DNA of 64,000 nt, from the NCBI RefSeq assembly GCF_035917995.1, contig NZ_CP109131.1:2046001-2110000 (forward strand). Direction: 5' to 3'. Shown piece after piece: positions 8,972 to 18,061 of the stretch. The DNA is from Streptosporangium sp. NBC_01755 (GTDB lineage: Bacteria; Actinomycetota; Actinomycetes; Streptosporangiales; Streptosporangiaceae). Made by a program: the position numbers and the translations under genes. The notes beneath the pieces are model-generated. The model was not told the origin of the DNA and did not search any database. It saw only the letters and a list, made by a program, of their open reading frames with translations. The first letter of the stretch is position 1. Each line of letters begins with the position of its first letter.

Positions 8972-10191
8972 GCCGTCCCCCATGTCTCGACGCGCCGCGC
9001 CTCGTCCTCGCTCATGAAACCGACCTCCCCATCCATGAAGTCGTGAACCCGCTTACGCCACGGTTCGGGAATCTCCGCGATCGCGGGCCGGTAGCAGCGG
9101 TCCAGCCAGGCGGTGGAGGACTCGCTCGCGCGCAGGTATCCGGCCGCCGCGCCGAAGACCGTGTCCTCGATGCCGGGCACCCTGGCGCAGCCGTACTCGA
9201 TCATCTCCTGGCCGCCGTACGGTGGCGGCCGCTGCCATCTGCGGGCGACCGGGCGGCCCGCGGTGATCGTGGTGCGGAGCGGGCGGCGCTCGACGGCGGC
9301 GTGGATGAGCTCCTTGTACAGGCACTTTCCGCAGGTCCCGCAGGGGCCGCTCACCCCGCGCAGGCACCAGCGGACCTGCCCGCGCAGCTCGGAGCCGAGG
9401 GCGAGCCGCATCGTGACGGCCTCGCTCACCCCGCCCACCGGGAGCACGATGTGCAGGCCGGCCGCGGCGAACGCCCGGCCCCAGGCGCCGTGCGGCGCCC
9501 ACATCGGGTTGTCGGGTGTGTGGCGGAGCAGGTAGCGGTCGCCTCCCAGCCAGCGCGAGCCCAGCTCGTAGCCGAAGGCCAGCCCCCCCAGGCCGAGCTC
9601 GTCCGCCAGCAGCAGCGCGCCGGCGGCGACCGCGTGGTGCTCGGGATAACCGGGGCGCGGCTCGGCGAGCGTGAACTCCAGGTCGGAGCGGACGACGGTC
9701 AGCTCACGCCCGGTCTTGGCGGCCAGCGAGGCCAGCACGTCGGCACGGTAGTGGGTCCACCGGTTGGGCACACGCGGGTGGGAGACCCTCTGGAAGTGCA
9801 CGAGGGGCGCGTCGGGCAGCATCGCGGCCACCGCGACCGAGTCCGCCCCGCCGCTGTAGGAGATCGCCAGCCTGTCACCCGACCGCGCCCGACCGCCTTC
9901 GGGACCGGCCTCGATCCCCCAGCCGTCGCCGATCGCCCCCGCGAGCTCCGGTGAGATCGGCCGGTCGAAGGTGACGCGGCGCCGGGTCCACGGCGCGACC
10001 ACGGTCCACGCGGCGAGGGCGAGCAGGTCGGGGTGGATGTCGCGCGGGGCCCGCGGCAGTTCGACCCGGAACGAGTTCGTGGCCAGTTTCAACGGCTGAC
10101 CGTCGGCGCAGAGACCGGTGACGTCGTCCTCGGGGTCCAGCCGGAACGCCAGATGCCAGGTACCGCCGTCCGCACTCCAGGTCACTCTCAC
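8968..10191 (-). CDS. PP-loop ATP pyrophosphatase-like protein (DUF6395-like)
   Basis: A 407-aa protein with a PP-loop motif SYSGGADSVAVAAML near the middle, characteristic of the N-type ATP pyrophosphatases that adenylate a carbonyl or carboxylate (QueC, NadE, ThiI fold). A CX8CX2CX2C cysteine cluster lies downstream (CLRGVSGPCGTCGKCLYKE) and could bind zinc, as in QueC-like enzymes. About 140 residues of unrecognised sequence precede the PP-loop. The GTG at 10191 overlaps the TGA of the upstream gene (GTGA). The 3' end overlaps the M55 peptidase start. My assignment to DUF6395 is from memory and moderate. The substrate is unknown, but adenylation coupled to a D-aminopeptidase suggests peptide or cell-wall chemistry. 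Confidence 0.75.
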   Translation of the reverse strand: MRVTWSADGGTWHLAFRLDPEDDVTGLCADGQPLKLATNSFRVELPRAPRDIHPDLLALAAWTVVAPWTRRRVTFDRPISPELAGAIGDGWGIEAGPEGGRARSGDRLAISYSGGADSVAVAAMLPDAPLVHFQRVSHPRVPNRWTHYRADVLASLAAKTGRELTVVRSDLEFTLAEPRPGYPEHHAVAAGALLLADELGLGGLAFGYELGSRWLGGDRYLLRHTPDNPMWAPHGAWGRAFAAAGLHIVLPVGGVSEAVTMRLALGSELRGQVRWCLRGVSGPCGTCGKCLYKELIHAAVERRPLRTTITAGRPVARRWQRPPPYGGQEMIEYGCARVPGIEDTVFGAAAGYLRASESSTAWLDRCYRPAIAEIPEPWRKRVHDFMDGEVGFMSEDEARRVETWGTA

Positions 10192-10592
10192 ACGGTGCCC
10201 CCGGCTGCCCTGTCCGGAACGCTCCCGCACACCCCGGGGAGTGCCGCCCGGCCCGTGCTCTCTCCCGCGGCGCGGTCCACGGCCTGCCAGAGCAGCACCT
10301 CGTTCTGGAGGACCCCGTCCAGCGCGACCGCGGTCTCCTGGGCCAGCCGGTGGGCGTCGTCCCAGCGCCCGGCCCGCACGGGGTCGAGGGTGACCCCGGC
10401 CACCCGCGCACGGAGCTCGACGACCTCCGCGCGCAGCGAGGTGACCTCCCTGGCCAGCGTCTGGACCTCCCAGAGCGCGTCCTTGACGTCCTGCCGGTAA
10501 TCCGCCCTGGAGATGTACCGGGAGTCGAACCAGCCGAGGACCGCCCGCCGCAGCGGGGCGGGCACCAGCGCACGCTTCACCAACCGCACCAT
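10188..10592 (-). CDS. Small coiled-coil protein of PP-loop operon
   Basis: A 134-aa protein I do not assign to a characterised family. The N-terminus is basic (MVRLVKRALVPAPLRRAVLG). Residues of about 30-75 form a probable coiled coil (ALWEVQTLAREVTSLRAEVV), and the rest is Ala/Gly-rich. It is the first gene of a three-gene translationally coupled unit, since its TGA overlaps the next gene's GTG. It may scaffold the PP-loop enzyme, which is inference only. A TTG further upstream at 10613 would add seven residues; the ATG at 10592 is preferred. Confidence 0.7.
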   Translation of the reverse strand: MVRLVKRALVPAPLRRAVLGWFDSRYISRADYRQDVKDALWEVQTLAREVTSLRAEVVELRARVAGVTLDPVRAGRWDDAHRLAQETAVALDGVLQNEVLLWQAVDRAAGESTGRAALPGVCGSVPDRAAGGTV

Positions 10593-10657
10593 AATCCGGC
10601 ACGATACCGGCAATTTTTAATCACCCATGACCGATCCCAGCAAGCCCGGTGAATGCC

Positions 10658-11428
10658 TCAGCGTCCGGTGAACTCGGCCTTCGACCTCCCGGAGAAGGCG
10701 CGCATGCCGATCCCGGCGTCGGCGGTGGCGAACATGCCGGAGAACTGCAGGCGTTCGATCTCCAGACCGGTGGCCAGATCGGTCTCCAGGCCGTGGTCGA
10801 CCGCCTGCTTGGCGGCGCGCAGCGCCAGGGCCGGCCCTCCGGCGAACTGGGCCGCGTACGCGAGGGCCTCGGTGTACACGTCATCGTCGGGGACCACCCG
10901 GTCCACCAGGCCGATGGCCAGCGCCTCGTCGGCGGCCACGTGGCGTCCGGTGAAGATGAGGTCCTTGGCCTTGGCCGGGCCGATGAGCCTGGGCAACCGC
11001 TGGGTGCCCCCCGCGCCGGGGATGAGGCCGAGCAGGACCTCGGGCTGGCCCAGTTTGGCCGACTCCCCCGCGATCCTGATGTCGGCGCACAGGGCCAGCT
11101 CGCAGCCACCGCCGAGCGCGTAGCCGGTCACGGCCGCGACGACGGGCTTGCCGACCCTCGCGACGGCGGTGAAGCAGTCCTGCAGGGTCCGCGAGTGGAC
11201 CGCCATGTCCGCGTACGACATGTCGGCCATCTCCTTGATGTCGGCACCGGCCGCGAAGACCCGTCCGCCGTAGACGACCACGGCGCTCACGTCCCCGTCG
11301 GCGTCCACCTGCCGGGCGCACTCGGCGATCTCCAACTGGACCTGCCGGTTGAGCGCGTTCATCTTCGGCCGGTCGAGCCTGATCGTCGCGACCCCGTCGG
11401 CCTTCTCCACCCGCACGAACTCACCCAT
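10658..11428 (-). CDS. Enoyl-CoA hydratase/isomerase family protein
   Basis: Crotonase-fold protein of 256 aa, the normal family size. The oxyanion-hole segments AAGADIKEMAD (near residue 65) and ALGGGCELALCADIRIA are present, followed by KLGQPEVLLGLIPGAGGTQRL, whose glutamate matches a catalytic Glu of short-chain enoyl-CoA hydratases. The enzyme would hydrate 2-enoyl-CoA in beta-oxidation. The ATG at 11428 has a clear SD (GGAAGGA, five bases upstream); a longer start at 11452 is less likely. It is a stand-alone gene with no other fatty-acid genes nearby. Confidence 0.92.
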   Translation of the reverse strand: MGEFVRVEKADGVATIRLDRPKMNALNRQVQLEIAECARQVDADGDVSAVVVYGGRVFAAGADIKEMADMSYADMAVHSRTLQDCFTAVARVGKPVVAAVTGYALGGGCELALCADIRIAGESAKLGQPEVLLGLIPGAGGTQRLPRLIGPAKAKDLIFTGRHVAADEALAIGLVDRVVPDDDVYTEALAYAAQFAGGPALALRAAKQAVDHGLETDLATGLEIERLQFSGMFATADAGIGMRAFSGRSKAEFTGR

Positions 11429-11503
11429 GGACGTCCTTCCGTCAAGATTCACAACGCGACCGGTCCGGTGCCGGCCGCGCCGTGATCCAACATAGAGCGC
11501 CGC

Positions 11504-12670
11504 TCAGTTGACGGGCATGGCCAGGTCCCTGTCCTCCCCCGCGCTCGCCGTCGCACTCTCCGTCGCGCTCGCCGTCGCGCTCGCCGCGACGCGCTCTCCT
11601 GCCCGCCTCGACGGCCCGGCGATCACCCTGCGGTAGATCGCCTCGTACGCGCGGGCCATCGTCTCCACCCCGAAGAAGCGCTCCGCCCGGGAGCGACAGG
11701 CGTACGGGTCGAGCGTGCCGGCCGCCTCGATGGCGGCGGAGAGCTCCGAGGGGGAGCTCCGGATGAATCCGGTGACCCCGTCCACGACCACCTCGGGCAC
11801 CGCGCCCCTGCCCAAGGCGACCACGGGCGTACCGCAGGCCATGGCCTCGATCATCACCATCCCGAACGGCTCCTCCCAGACGACCGGGAAGAGCAGGCAC
11901 CTGGCCGCGGCCAGCAGCTCGCGCTTGCTGGCGTTGCCGGCCTCGCCGACGTATACGGCGTCGGGGCCCAGGCGTGGCCTGACCTGGGCGTCGAAGTAGT
12001 CGTGCTCGGTCTTCTCGGTGAGCTTGCCGGCCAGCAGGATGCGCCGCCCGGCCGCGCGGGCGGCGTCGATGGCCAGGTGGGCCCCCTTGTCCTCGCTGAA
12101 CCTGCCCAGCCAGAGCGCCCAGTTCTCCTTGTGCTCCCTGAAGGGAAAGGCCATGACGTCGACGGCGTTGTGGACGACCCCCGCCCAGTTCAGGTCGGGG
12201 GCGATGCGCCGCTGGGCCTCGGAGATGGCGACCATGGACATGCCCGCGCCGAGCACCCGGTAGTACTCGCCGAACTCGCCCCCCACCTCCCCGTGGCAGG
12301 TGACCACGGTCGGCACGGCCTGCGCGGGCGCGGTCAGCGGACCGGCCAGGGAGTGGTCGTGGATCACGTCCACGACGAGCTTCGAGCTCATCGCGTACGC
12401 CCTGGCGGCGTGCAGGACCTCGGGCAGCGCCTCGCCGATCCGCTCGGACGGCGCCCGCCCGTAGGTGGCCAGGAAGCGCGCCGGCGTCCCCGCCGTGCCC
12501 GCCCCGATCATCGTGACGTCGTGCCCGCGCCGGGTCAGCCCGGCGACGAGGCCCGCCACCATCGACTCGATGCCCCCGTAGCCGTGGGGCGGTACGTCGT
12601 ACCAGGGCGGCGCGACCATCAGGATGCGCATGCCGTCGGACCACTCCGGGACAGCTCTGGAAGAAACCAT
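11504..12670 (-). CDS. GT4 family glycosyltransferase
   Basis: A 388-aa GT-B retaining glycosyltransferase of family 4. The N-terminal donor-acceptor domain starts MRILMVAPPWYDVPPHGYGG, and the sugar-nucleotide site motif EEPFGMVMIEAMACGTPVVA (EX7E) lies near residue 285. Its place directly downstream of the debranching-type enzyme and close to glgP/glgE suggests a role in alpha-glucan or trehalose-type glucoside metabolism, but donor and acceptor are unknown. The ATG at 12670 has an AGGTGAGG SD; an internal ATG at MRILMV is the alternative. The last 25 residues are a low-complexity ATASATESATASA tail, encoded by a ctcgccgtcgc-type repeat. Confidence 0.88.
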   Translation of the reverse strand: MVSSRAVPEWSDGMRILMVAPPWYDVPPHGYGGIESMVAGLVAGLTRRGHDVTMIGAGTAGTPARFLATYGRAPSERIGEALPEVLHAARAYAMSSKLVVDVIHDHSLAGPLTAPAQAVPTVVTCHGEVGGEFGEYYRVLGAGMSMVAISEAQRRIAPDLNWAGVVHNAVDVMAFPFREHKENWALWLGRFSEDKGAHLAIDAARAAGRRILLAGKLTEKTEHDYFDAQVRPRLGPDAVYVGEAGNASKRELLAAARCLLFPVVWEEPFGMVMIEAMACGTPVVALGRGAVPEVVVDGVTGFIRSSPSELSAAIEAAGTLDPYACRSRAERFFGVETMARAYEAIYRRVIAGPSRRAGERVAASATASATESATASAGEDRDLAMPVN

Positions 12671-12702
12671 GGCGACCTCACCTGGAGAGACGAAGGAAAC
12701 GG

Positions 12703-14823
12703 TCAGTGCACCTGCCTCAGGGCGGCGGTCAGCGGGCTGCGCGGCGCGTTGATCAGGGTGATCCCGTCCGGCAGCCCGCTGATGGTGGCGCCGGACGCGC
12801 CGACCTCGATGGTGACCCTGGAGTCCGCGAGCGGCAGCCCTCGGATCCGCAGGCCCTCCAGCCCGACCGGATCCAGCCACACCCGCCCGTAGGGGACCCA
12901 CGGCTCGAAGCGCAGCAGGCTCCTGACCAGCTGGATGGGGCTCGCCGCGGCCCACGCCTGCGGGGAGCAGGAGGTGGGGTACGGCACGGGCCAGGTGAAC
13001 TCGGCCCGGTCGAATCCGCAGAACAGCTCGGGCAGCCGCCAGCCGAAGGCCTCGGCCGCGTCCAGCAGGCCGTAGGCGATCCGCTGCGCGTCCCGTGTGA
13101 AGCCGTAGCGCATCAGACCGGCCGCGATCAGGGCGTTGTCGTGCGGCCAGACCGAGCCGTTGTGGTAGCTCATCGGGTTGTAGGCGCCCATGGTGGAGGC
13201 GAGGGTCCGCACCCCGTACCCGGTGAACATCTCCGGCGAGAGCAGTCGCTCGGCGACCTGGGCGGCCCGGTCCTCGTCGACGATGCCGGCCCACAGGCAG
13301 TGCCCCATGTTGGAGGCGAGACTGTCGATGGCGCGTCCGGCGCCGTCGAGACCGACGGCGTAGTAGCCCCGGTCCGGCAGCCAGAAGCGCTCGTTGAAGG
13401 CGTCCCTGATCCGGCTCGCGCGGGCCGTCCACTGCTCCTCCAGGGCCGTGTCGCCGACCTCGTGGGCGAAGTGGGCGCGGGCGATGTAGGCGGCGTAGAC
13501 GTAGCCCTGGACCTCCGCCAGGGCGATGGGCGGGCGGGCGAGGGTGCCGTCGGCGAAGTTGATGCCGTCAAAGGAGTCCTTCCATCCCTGGTTGATCAGT
13601 CCGTGGTCGGTCTTGCGCCGGTAGGACAGGAACGGGTCGGCGCACCTGTTGATCCAGTCGAGGGCGGCATCGGCGTGCGGCATGAGTTCCTCGACGGCCT
13701 CCCGGTGCATGCCCCATCGGCGTAGCTCGCCCAGGACCATCACGAACAGCGGGGTCGAGTCCACCGAGCCGTAGTAGGCGCGGCCGGCCTGCGGCGAGGC
13801 GCCGATCTGGGTCCCGAAGCGAAGCTCGTGCAGGATCTTGCCCGGCTCCTCCTCGGTGAGCGGGTCGGTGACGGTGCCCTGGAGCCTGGCCAGACGGCGC
13901 AGGGTGCCCAGCGCCAGGCACTGGTCCATCTGGAGCGCCATCCACGAGGTCAGCAGCGAGTCGCGGCCGAACAGGGTCATGAACCACGGCGCGCCCGCGG
14001 CGATGGTCGGCGGTTCCTCCGGCCTGTCGGATTCGAAGAGCCGGAGCGCGCCGAGATCCTCCTTGGAGCGTTCCAGCACCTTTGACAGGAGCCGGTCGGA
14101 GGTGACGACGACCGGGCTGAGGCGCTCCCAGTCGGCCCGGCGCCTGGCGGGCTCCGCGTGCTCCAGGGGATAGCGCGTGGAGAACCAGGCCGGCGACTCC
14201 TCACCCTCCAGGATCGGGTTGACCTGCAGGCTGACGGTCCACTCGCCCCGGGTGGGCACCACGACCCTGAAGATGAGCATGCCCGGCACGGCGAACGGCG
14301 CCGGTTCGGCCACCACCCTGGTGCCGCGCGAGCGGCAGGTGGAGATGATCAGCAGCCCCGATCTGTCGGCCGTCATCTCCACGTCGGCCACGTGCCTGAC
14401 CCGGCCCGCCTTCACCTCGAACAGGTCCGCCACATCGGAGGCGACGTGGATGTCGACGACGCATCCGGCGGGCTCGTCGGCCAGGTTGCGCAGGGTCACG
14501 TCCTCACGGAGGCCGCCGCCGACGTAGCGGTCCCTGATCACGAGCAGGCTGCTCTCGGCCCGCCCCGGACGGGGGCCGGTCCTGCCGAGGAACGTCGCGT
14601 GGTACGGCTCGGCCGGCAGCACCCTGAGGGGCTCCACCGCCGTCTCGTCCACCCTGAGCTCCCAGCGCGACAGCAGCCGGGTGTCGGCGTGGTAGACGCC
14701 CTGCGCCCCGCCGGGCCGGATGTCGCCGTTGCGCGCGCACACGCAGAAGGAACCGCCCTCGACCAGGGTGACCGTGGTGTCGCCCAGCGGGCCCGGCTGG
14801 CCCTCGAACGTCCATGCGTCCAA
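12703..14823 (-). CDS. Glycogen-debranching type amylo-alpha-1,6-glucosidase
   Basis: A 706-aa protein of the glycogen debranching N-terminal domain plus six-hairpin glucosidase architecture. The N-terminal beta-sandwich includes YHADTRLLSRWELRVD, common to this family. The (alpha/alpha)6 part has GAPWFMTLFGRDSLLTSWMA, GLINQGWKDSFDGINFADGT and YHNGSVWPHDNALIAAGLMR, with conserved acidic residues. It likely trims alpha-1,6 branches or hydrolyses glucosides. It starts at a TTG (14823) with GGAG eight bases upstream; no nearby in-frame ATG gives the conserved N-terminus. The gap of about 30 bp to the GT4 gene indicates one operon, and both lie in the alpha-glucan cluster. Confidence 0.85.
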   Translation of the reverse strand: MDAWTFEGQPGPLGDTTVTLVEGGSFCVCARNGDIRPGGAQGVYHADTRLLSRWELRVDETAVEPLRVLPAEPYHATFLGRTGPRPGRAESSLLVIRDRYVGGGLREDVTLRNLADEPAGCVVDIHVASDVADLFEVKAGRVRHVADVEMTADRSGLLIISTCRSRGTRVVAEPAPFAVPGMLIFRVVVPTRGEWTVSLQVNPILEGEESPAWFSTRYPLEHAEPARRRADWERLSPVVVTSDRLLSKVLERSKEDLGALRLFESDRPEEPPTIAAGAPWFMTLFGRDSLLTSWMALQMDQCLALGTLRRLARLQGTVTDPLTEEEPGKILHELRFGTQIGASPQAGRAYYGSVDSTPLFVMVLGELRRWGMHREAVEELMPHADAALDWINRCADPFLSYRRKTDHGLINQGWKDSFDGINFADGTLARPPIALAEVQGYVYAAYIARAHFAHEVGDTALEEQWTARASRIRDAFNERFWLPDRGYYAVGLDGAGRAIDSLASNMGHCLWAGIVDEDRAAQVAERLLSPEMFTGYGVRTLASTMGAYNPMSYHNGSVWPHDNALIAAGLMRYGFTRDAQRIAYGLLDAAEAFGWRLPELFCGFDRAEFTWPVPYPTSCSPQAWAAASPIQLVRSLLRFEPWVPYGRVWLDPVGLEGLRIRGLPLADSRVTIEVGASGATISGLPDGITLINAPRSPLTAALRQVH

Positions 14824-14966
14824 TGCTCGCTCCAGTTTGTGCGATATATCGGCTATCTAGCCATTCCCGCACCAAAGGAGAAAGAACTACACAAAAGACG
14901 TCCATTGTCACGTTTTGCCCGATAAAAGGGCTTTCGTCCGCCTGGAGATGATATTTTCGGCCTGCG

Positions 14967-15095
14967 GTGCTGATCTCCGCGGGCCGCACGTCCCCCCAGT
15001 GCTGATCTCCGCGGGCCGCGCATCCGCCCAGTGCTGATGAGCGCGGGCCGCACGTCCACCCAAGTGCTGATCTCCGCAGGCCGCACGTCCACCCG
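14967..15095. repeat. Four 32-bp tandem repeats downstream of glgP
   Basis: Four near-identical units beginning gtgctgatctccgcgggccg (14967-14998, 14999-15030, 15031-15062, 15064-15095). There are no spacers between them, so this is not CRISPR. The distal part of the unit (cgcacgtccaccc) also forms one arm of the adjacent long hairpin. Confidence 0.92.
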
Positions 15096-15127
15096 GCGCC
15101 GATGAGCGCGCGCCGGGTGGACGTGCG
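15082..15127 (-). terminator. 18-bp-stem hairpin after glgP
   Basis: Perfect 18-bp inverted repeat (arms 15082-15099 and 15110-15127, CGCACGTCCACCCGGCGC on the plus strand) with a 10-nt loop, starting 4 nt after the glgP stop codon. There is no T-run, so it would be an actinobacterial I-shaped terminator or an mRNA-stabilising structure. Confidence 0.75.
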
Positions 15128-15131
15128 CTCG

Positions 15132-17711
15132 TCAGCGCAGGGTGCCGTTGGTCATGCCCACGGGCTCCTCCGGCACCTCGACCAGGCCGAGCTCCGCGGG
15201 CGACGCCACCAGGGGGTGGTGGGGAACGACCCGGACCGTGTAGCCGAAGGGACCGGTGCGGTCGAGGGGAACGGTCCCGCCGAAGACGGCCCTGCCGTCG
15301 TCGCCCTCGTTCTCGACCGTCAGGTCGGTGTAGGCGGGGGCGACCAGGTCGTCGTGGTCCCCGACCCGCCCGTATGCCGCCTGGACCCGGATGTCACCGG
15401 GCTCCAGTTCGCCGAGGGCGATGGTGGCCCTCAGCCCCAGGGACGACCCGAGCTCGGGGGTGTCTCCAAGACCAGAGGTCTCCACATGCTCGACCCGCAC
15501 GCCCGGCCAGGCCTTTCCGACCCTGAGCTTCCACGCCGCGAAGCTCCTGGCCTGCTCGTACCCCTCGGCGGACAGGGCGCGCGCGGAGAGGGCCGCGGGG
15601 GTGTAGAGGCCGACCACGTAGTCGCGGAGCATCCGCCCGGCGAGCACCTTGGGGCCGAGCGAGGCCAGGGTGTGCCTGACCATCTCCAGCCAGCGCCGGG
15701 GCAGGCCGTCCGCACGGTCGTAGAACCGGTCGGCCACCTCGTGCTCGATCAGGTCGTAGAGGGCGGTGGCCTCCAGCTCGTCGCGGCGGTCGGGGTCGGC
15801 GACGCCGTCGGCGGTGGGAATGGCCCAGCCGTTGGTACCGTCGTACCACTCGTCCCACCAGCCGTCGCGGATGGACAGGTTGAGCCCGCCGTTGAGCGCC
15901 GCCTTCATGCCGGACGTGCCGCACGCCTCCAGCGGGCGGAGCGGGTTGTTCATCCACACGTCGCAGCCCTGGACGAGCAGCTGGCCCAGGGCCATGTCGT
16001 AGTCGGGCAGGAAGACGATGCGGTGCCGCACGTCCTCTGCGTCGGCGAACTTCACGATCTGCTGGATGAGCTTCTTGCCGCCCTCGTCGGCCGGGTGCGC
16101 CTTGCCCGCGATCACGATCTGGACCGGCTTGACCGGGTCGAGCAGCAGCGCGCGGAGCCTGTCGGGGTCGGACAGCATCAGGGTGAGCCGCTTGTACGAG
16201 GGCACCCGGCGGGCGAAGCCGATGGTCAGCACCTCGGGGTCGAGGGCGTCGTCGATCCAGCCGAGCTCTGGCGGGGAGGCGCCCCGGTTGAGCCACGACT
16301 GGCGGAGCCTGGCGCGGGCCGCCCTGACCAGTTTCTCGCGCAGCCGCCCCCGGATGCCCCAGACGTCGCCATCGGAGATCTTGGTGATGCTCTCCCAGCC
16401 CTGTGCCTGCTCGACGAGCGTGGACAGCTCCTGGCCGGCCAGCTCCATGATCTCGCGGCCGACCCAGGTGGGCGCGTGCACGCCGTTGGTGATGAACCCG
16501 ATCGGGACCTCGTCGGCGTCGAAGCCGGGCCAGAGCCACTGGAACATCTCCCGGCTCACGGCACCGTGCAGCTCGGAGACGCCGTTGACGCGCTGGGCCA
16601 GCCGCATGCCCATCGCGGCCATGTTGAACTTGCCGGGCTCGTCCTCGGCGCCGAGCGCGAGGATGCGGTCGGTCGGTACCGTGGGCCACGCGTTGTCGCC
16701 GCCGAACTGGCGGGCGATCATCTCCGCGGGGAAGCGGTCGATCCCGGCGGGCACCGGGGTGTGCGTGGTGAAGACGGTGCCGGCTCGCACCGCCTCCAGT
16801 GCCTCTTCGAAGGAGAGCCTGGCCTCGGTGAGCTCGCGGATGCGCTCCAGGCCGAGGAAGCCGGCGTGCCCCTCGTTCGTGTGGAACACCTCGGGCTCGG
16901 CGTGGCCGGTGACCCGGCAGTAGGCCCGGATGGCGCGGACGCCGCCGACGCCGAGCAGCAGTTCCTGGAGCAGGCGGTGGTCGGTGCCGCCGCCGTACAG
17001 ACGGTCGGTGACGTCGCGGGCCGCGGTGTCGTTCTCGGCCACGTCGGAGTCGAGCAGCAGCAGCGGCACCCTGCCGACCTGGAGCACCCAGACCTGGGCG
17101 TGCAGCGTGCGCTGCTCGGGCAGGCTGATCTTGATCCGTACGGGGGTGCCGTCCTCCTCCTTCAGGAGGGTCAGCGGCAGGCCGCCCGGGTCGAGGGAGG
17201 GGTAGTGCTCAAGCTGCCAGCCCTCGGGCGAGAGGGACTGGGTGAAGTAGCCGTGCCGGTAGAGCAGGCCCACCGCCAGGATGGGCACGCCGAGGTCGCT
17301 GGCCGCCTTGAGGTGGTCCCCGGCCAGGATGCCGAGCCCGCCGGAGTACTGCGGCAGGGCGGCGGCGATGCCGTACTCCGGCGAGAAGTAGGCGATGCCC
17401 TGGGGAGCGTCGGAGATGCTCTGGTACCACCGGGGAGCGGTCATGTATTCGCGGAGGTCGTCGGCCGCGTCGGCCAACCGCCGCAGGAAACGGCGGTCGG
17501 CGGCGAGCTCACGGAGCCTGTCGGCCTCCACGGCACCCAGCAGGGCGACGGGGTCGTACCCGACGCGTCCCCAGATCGCCGGATCGACCTCGCCGAACAG
17601 GTCCAATGTCTCCGGGTGCCACGACCAGCGCAAATTCAGCACGAGCTCCCCGAGCGGGGCCAGCTCGGGGGGCAGGACGGTGCGGACGGTAAACCTGCGA
17701 ATAGCTCTCAC
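15132..17711 (-). CDS. glgP: Alpha-glucan (glycogen/maltodextrin) phosphorylase
   Basis: GT35 phosphorylase of 859 aa, the size of the actinobacterial/archaeal-type enzyme. It releases glucose-1-phosphate from alpha-1,4-glucans. Visible features are YFSPEYGIAAALPQYSGGLG near residue 107, the HTNEGHAGFLGLERIRELT segment, FTTHTPVPAGIDRF, and the PLP-site region LEACGTSGMKAALNGGLNLS, whose lysine holds the cofactor. The GTG start at 17711 faces glgE, with a 350-bp divergent promoter region between them. Glucose-1-phosphate can feed the GlgM/GlgE route, so glgP and glgE-treS-mak form degradative and synthetic arms of one pathway. The C-terminal ~150 residues form an extra beta-rich domain seen in this subgroup. 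Confidence 0.95.
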   Translation of the reverse strand: MRAIRRFTVRTVLPPELAPLGELVLNLRWSWHPETLDLFGEVDPAIWGRVGYDPVALLGAVEADRLRELAADRRFLRRLADAADDLREYMTAPRWYQSISDAPQGIAYFSPEYGIAAALPQYSGGLGILAGDHLKAASDLGVPILAVGLLYRHGYFTQSLSPEGWQLEHYPSLDPGGLPLTLLKEEDGTPVRIKISLPEQRTLHAQVWVLQVGRVPLLLLDSDVAENDTAARDVTDRLYGGGTDHRLLQELLLGVGGVRAIRAYCRVTGHAEPEVFHTNEGHAGFLGLERIRELTEARLSFEEALEAVRAGTVFTTHTPVPAGIDRFPAEMIARQFGGDNAWPTVPTDRILALGAEDEPGKFNMAAMGMRLAQRVNGVSELHGAVSREMFQWLWPGFDADEVPIGFITNGVHAPTWVGREIMELAGQELSTLVEQAQGWESITKISDGDVWGIRGRLREKLVRAARARLRQSWLNRGASPPELGWIDDALDPEVLTIGFARRVPSYKRLTLMLSDPDRLRALLLDPVKPVQIVIAGKAHPADEGGKKLIQQIVKFADAEDVRHRIVFLPDYDMALGQLLVQGCDVWMNNPLRPLEACGTSGMKAALNGGLNLSIRDGWWDEWYDGTNGWAIPTADGVADPDRRDELEATALYDLIEHEVADRFYDRADGLPRRWLEMVRHTLASLGPKVLAGRMLRDYVVGLYTPAALSARALSAEGYEQARSFAAWKLRVGKAWPGVRVEHVETSGLGDTPELGSSLGLRATIALGELEPGDIRVQAAYGRVGDHDDLVAPAYTDLTVENEGDDGRAVFGGTVPLDRTGPFGYTVRVVPHHPLVASPAELGLVEVPEEPVGMTNGTLR

Positions 17712-18061
17712 GGTGCCAAACCCTAGTTACTCAGCGCCACGAGGGCGACTCGAACACTCACGCGTCATCCCTCTCACCGTTATCAATCCCCCTCAAACAC
17801 ATCAAAGGTAGGCGATCTACTATTAGGACAACTCGCCGAAGAGTAAGAGGTCCCGCACTCTATCCACCGGCACGCATGAAGATGGACTATTAGGGCACCG
17901 GACATACGAGCCAGAACGCACTGCCCTCGGGAGCCGGCCGTCCCGGCAGGGCAAGGTTCCGCCTTGCCCTCAGAGCGGCCCGGGGGCGCTTGAAAATCGA
18001 AGATCTTTCCTTGCTGACTTCCCCGGCGGTACCGGGCGTGCCGCCGCTACCTTGAGAAGCG
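17712..18061. promoter_or_regulatory. Divergent glgP / glgE promoter region
   Basis: A 350-bp non-coding stretch between two divergent starts. It is locally less GC-rich (around 17760-17880). The hexamers TACTATTAGGAC (17818-17830) and GGACTATTAGGGC (17881-17894) repeat the core ACTATTAGG about 65 bp apart and may be -10-type or operator elements. No ORF with family resemblance is present. Confidence 0.55.

Noticed and set aside
14967-15095. Possible CRISPR array (32-bp repeats)
   Set aside because: Units are directly adjacent with no unique spacers, and no cas genes are present.
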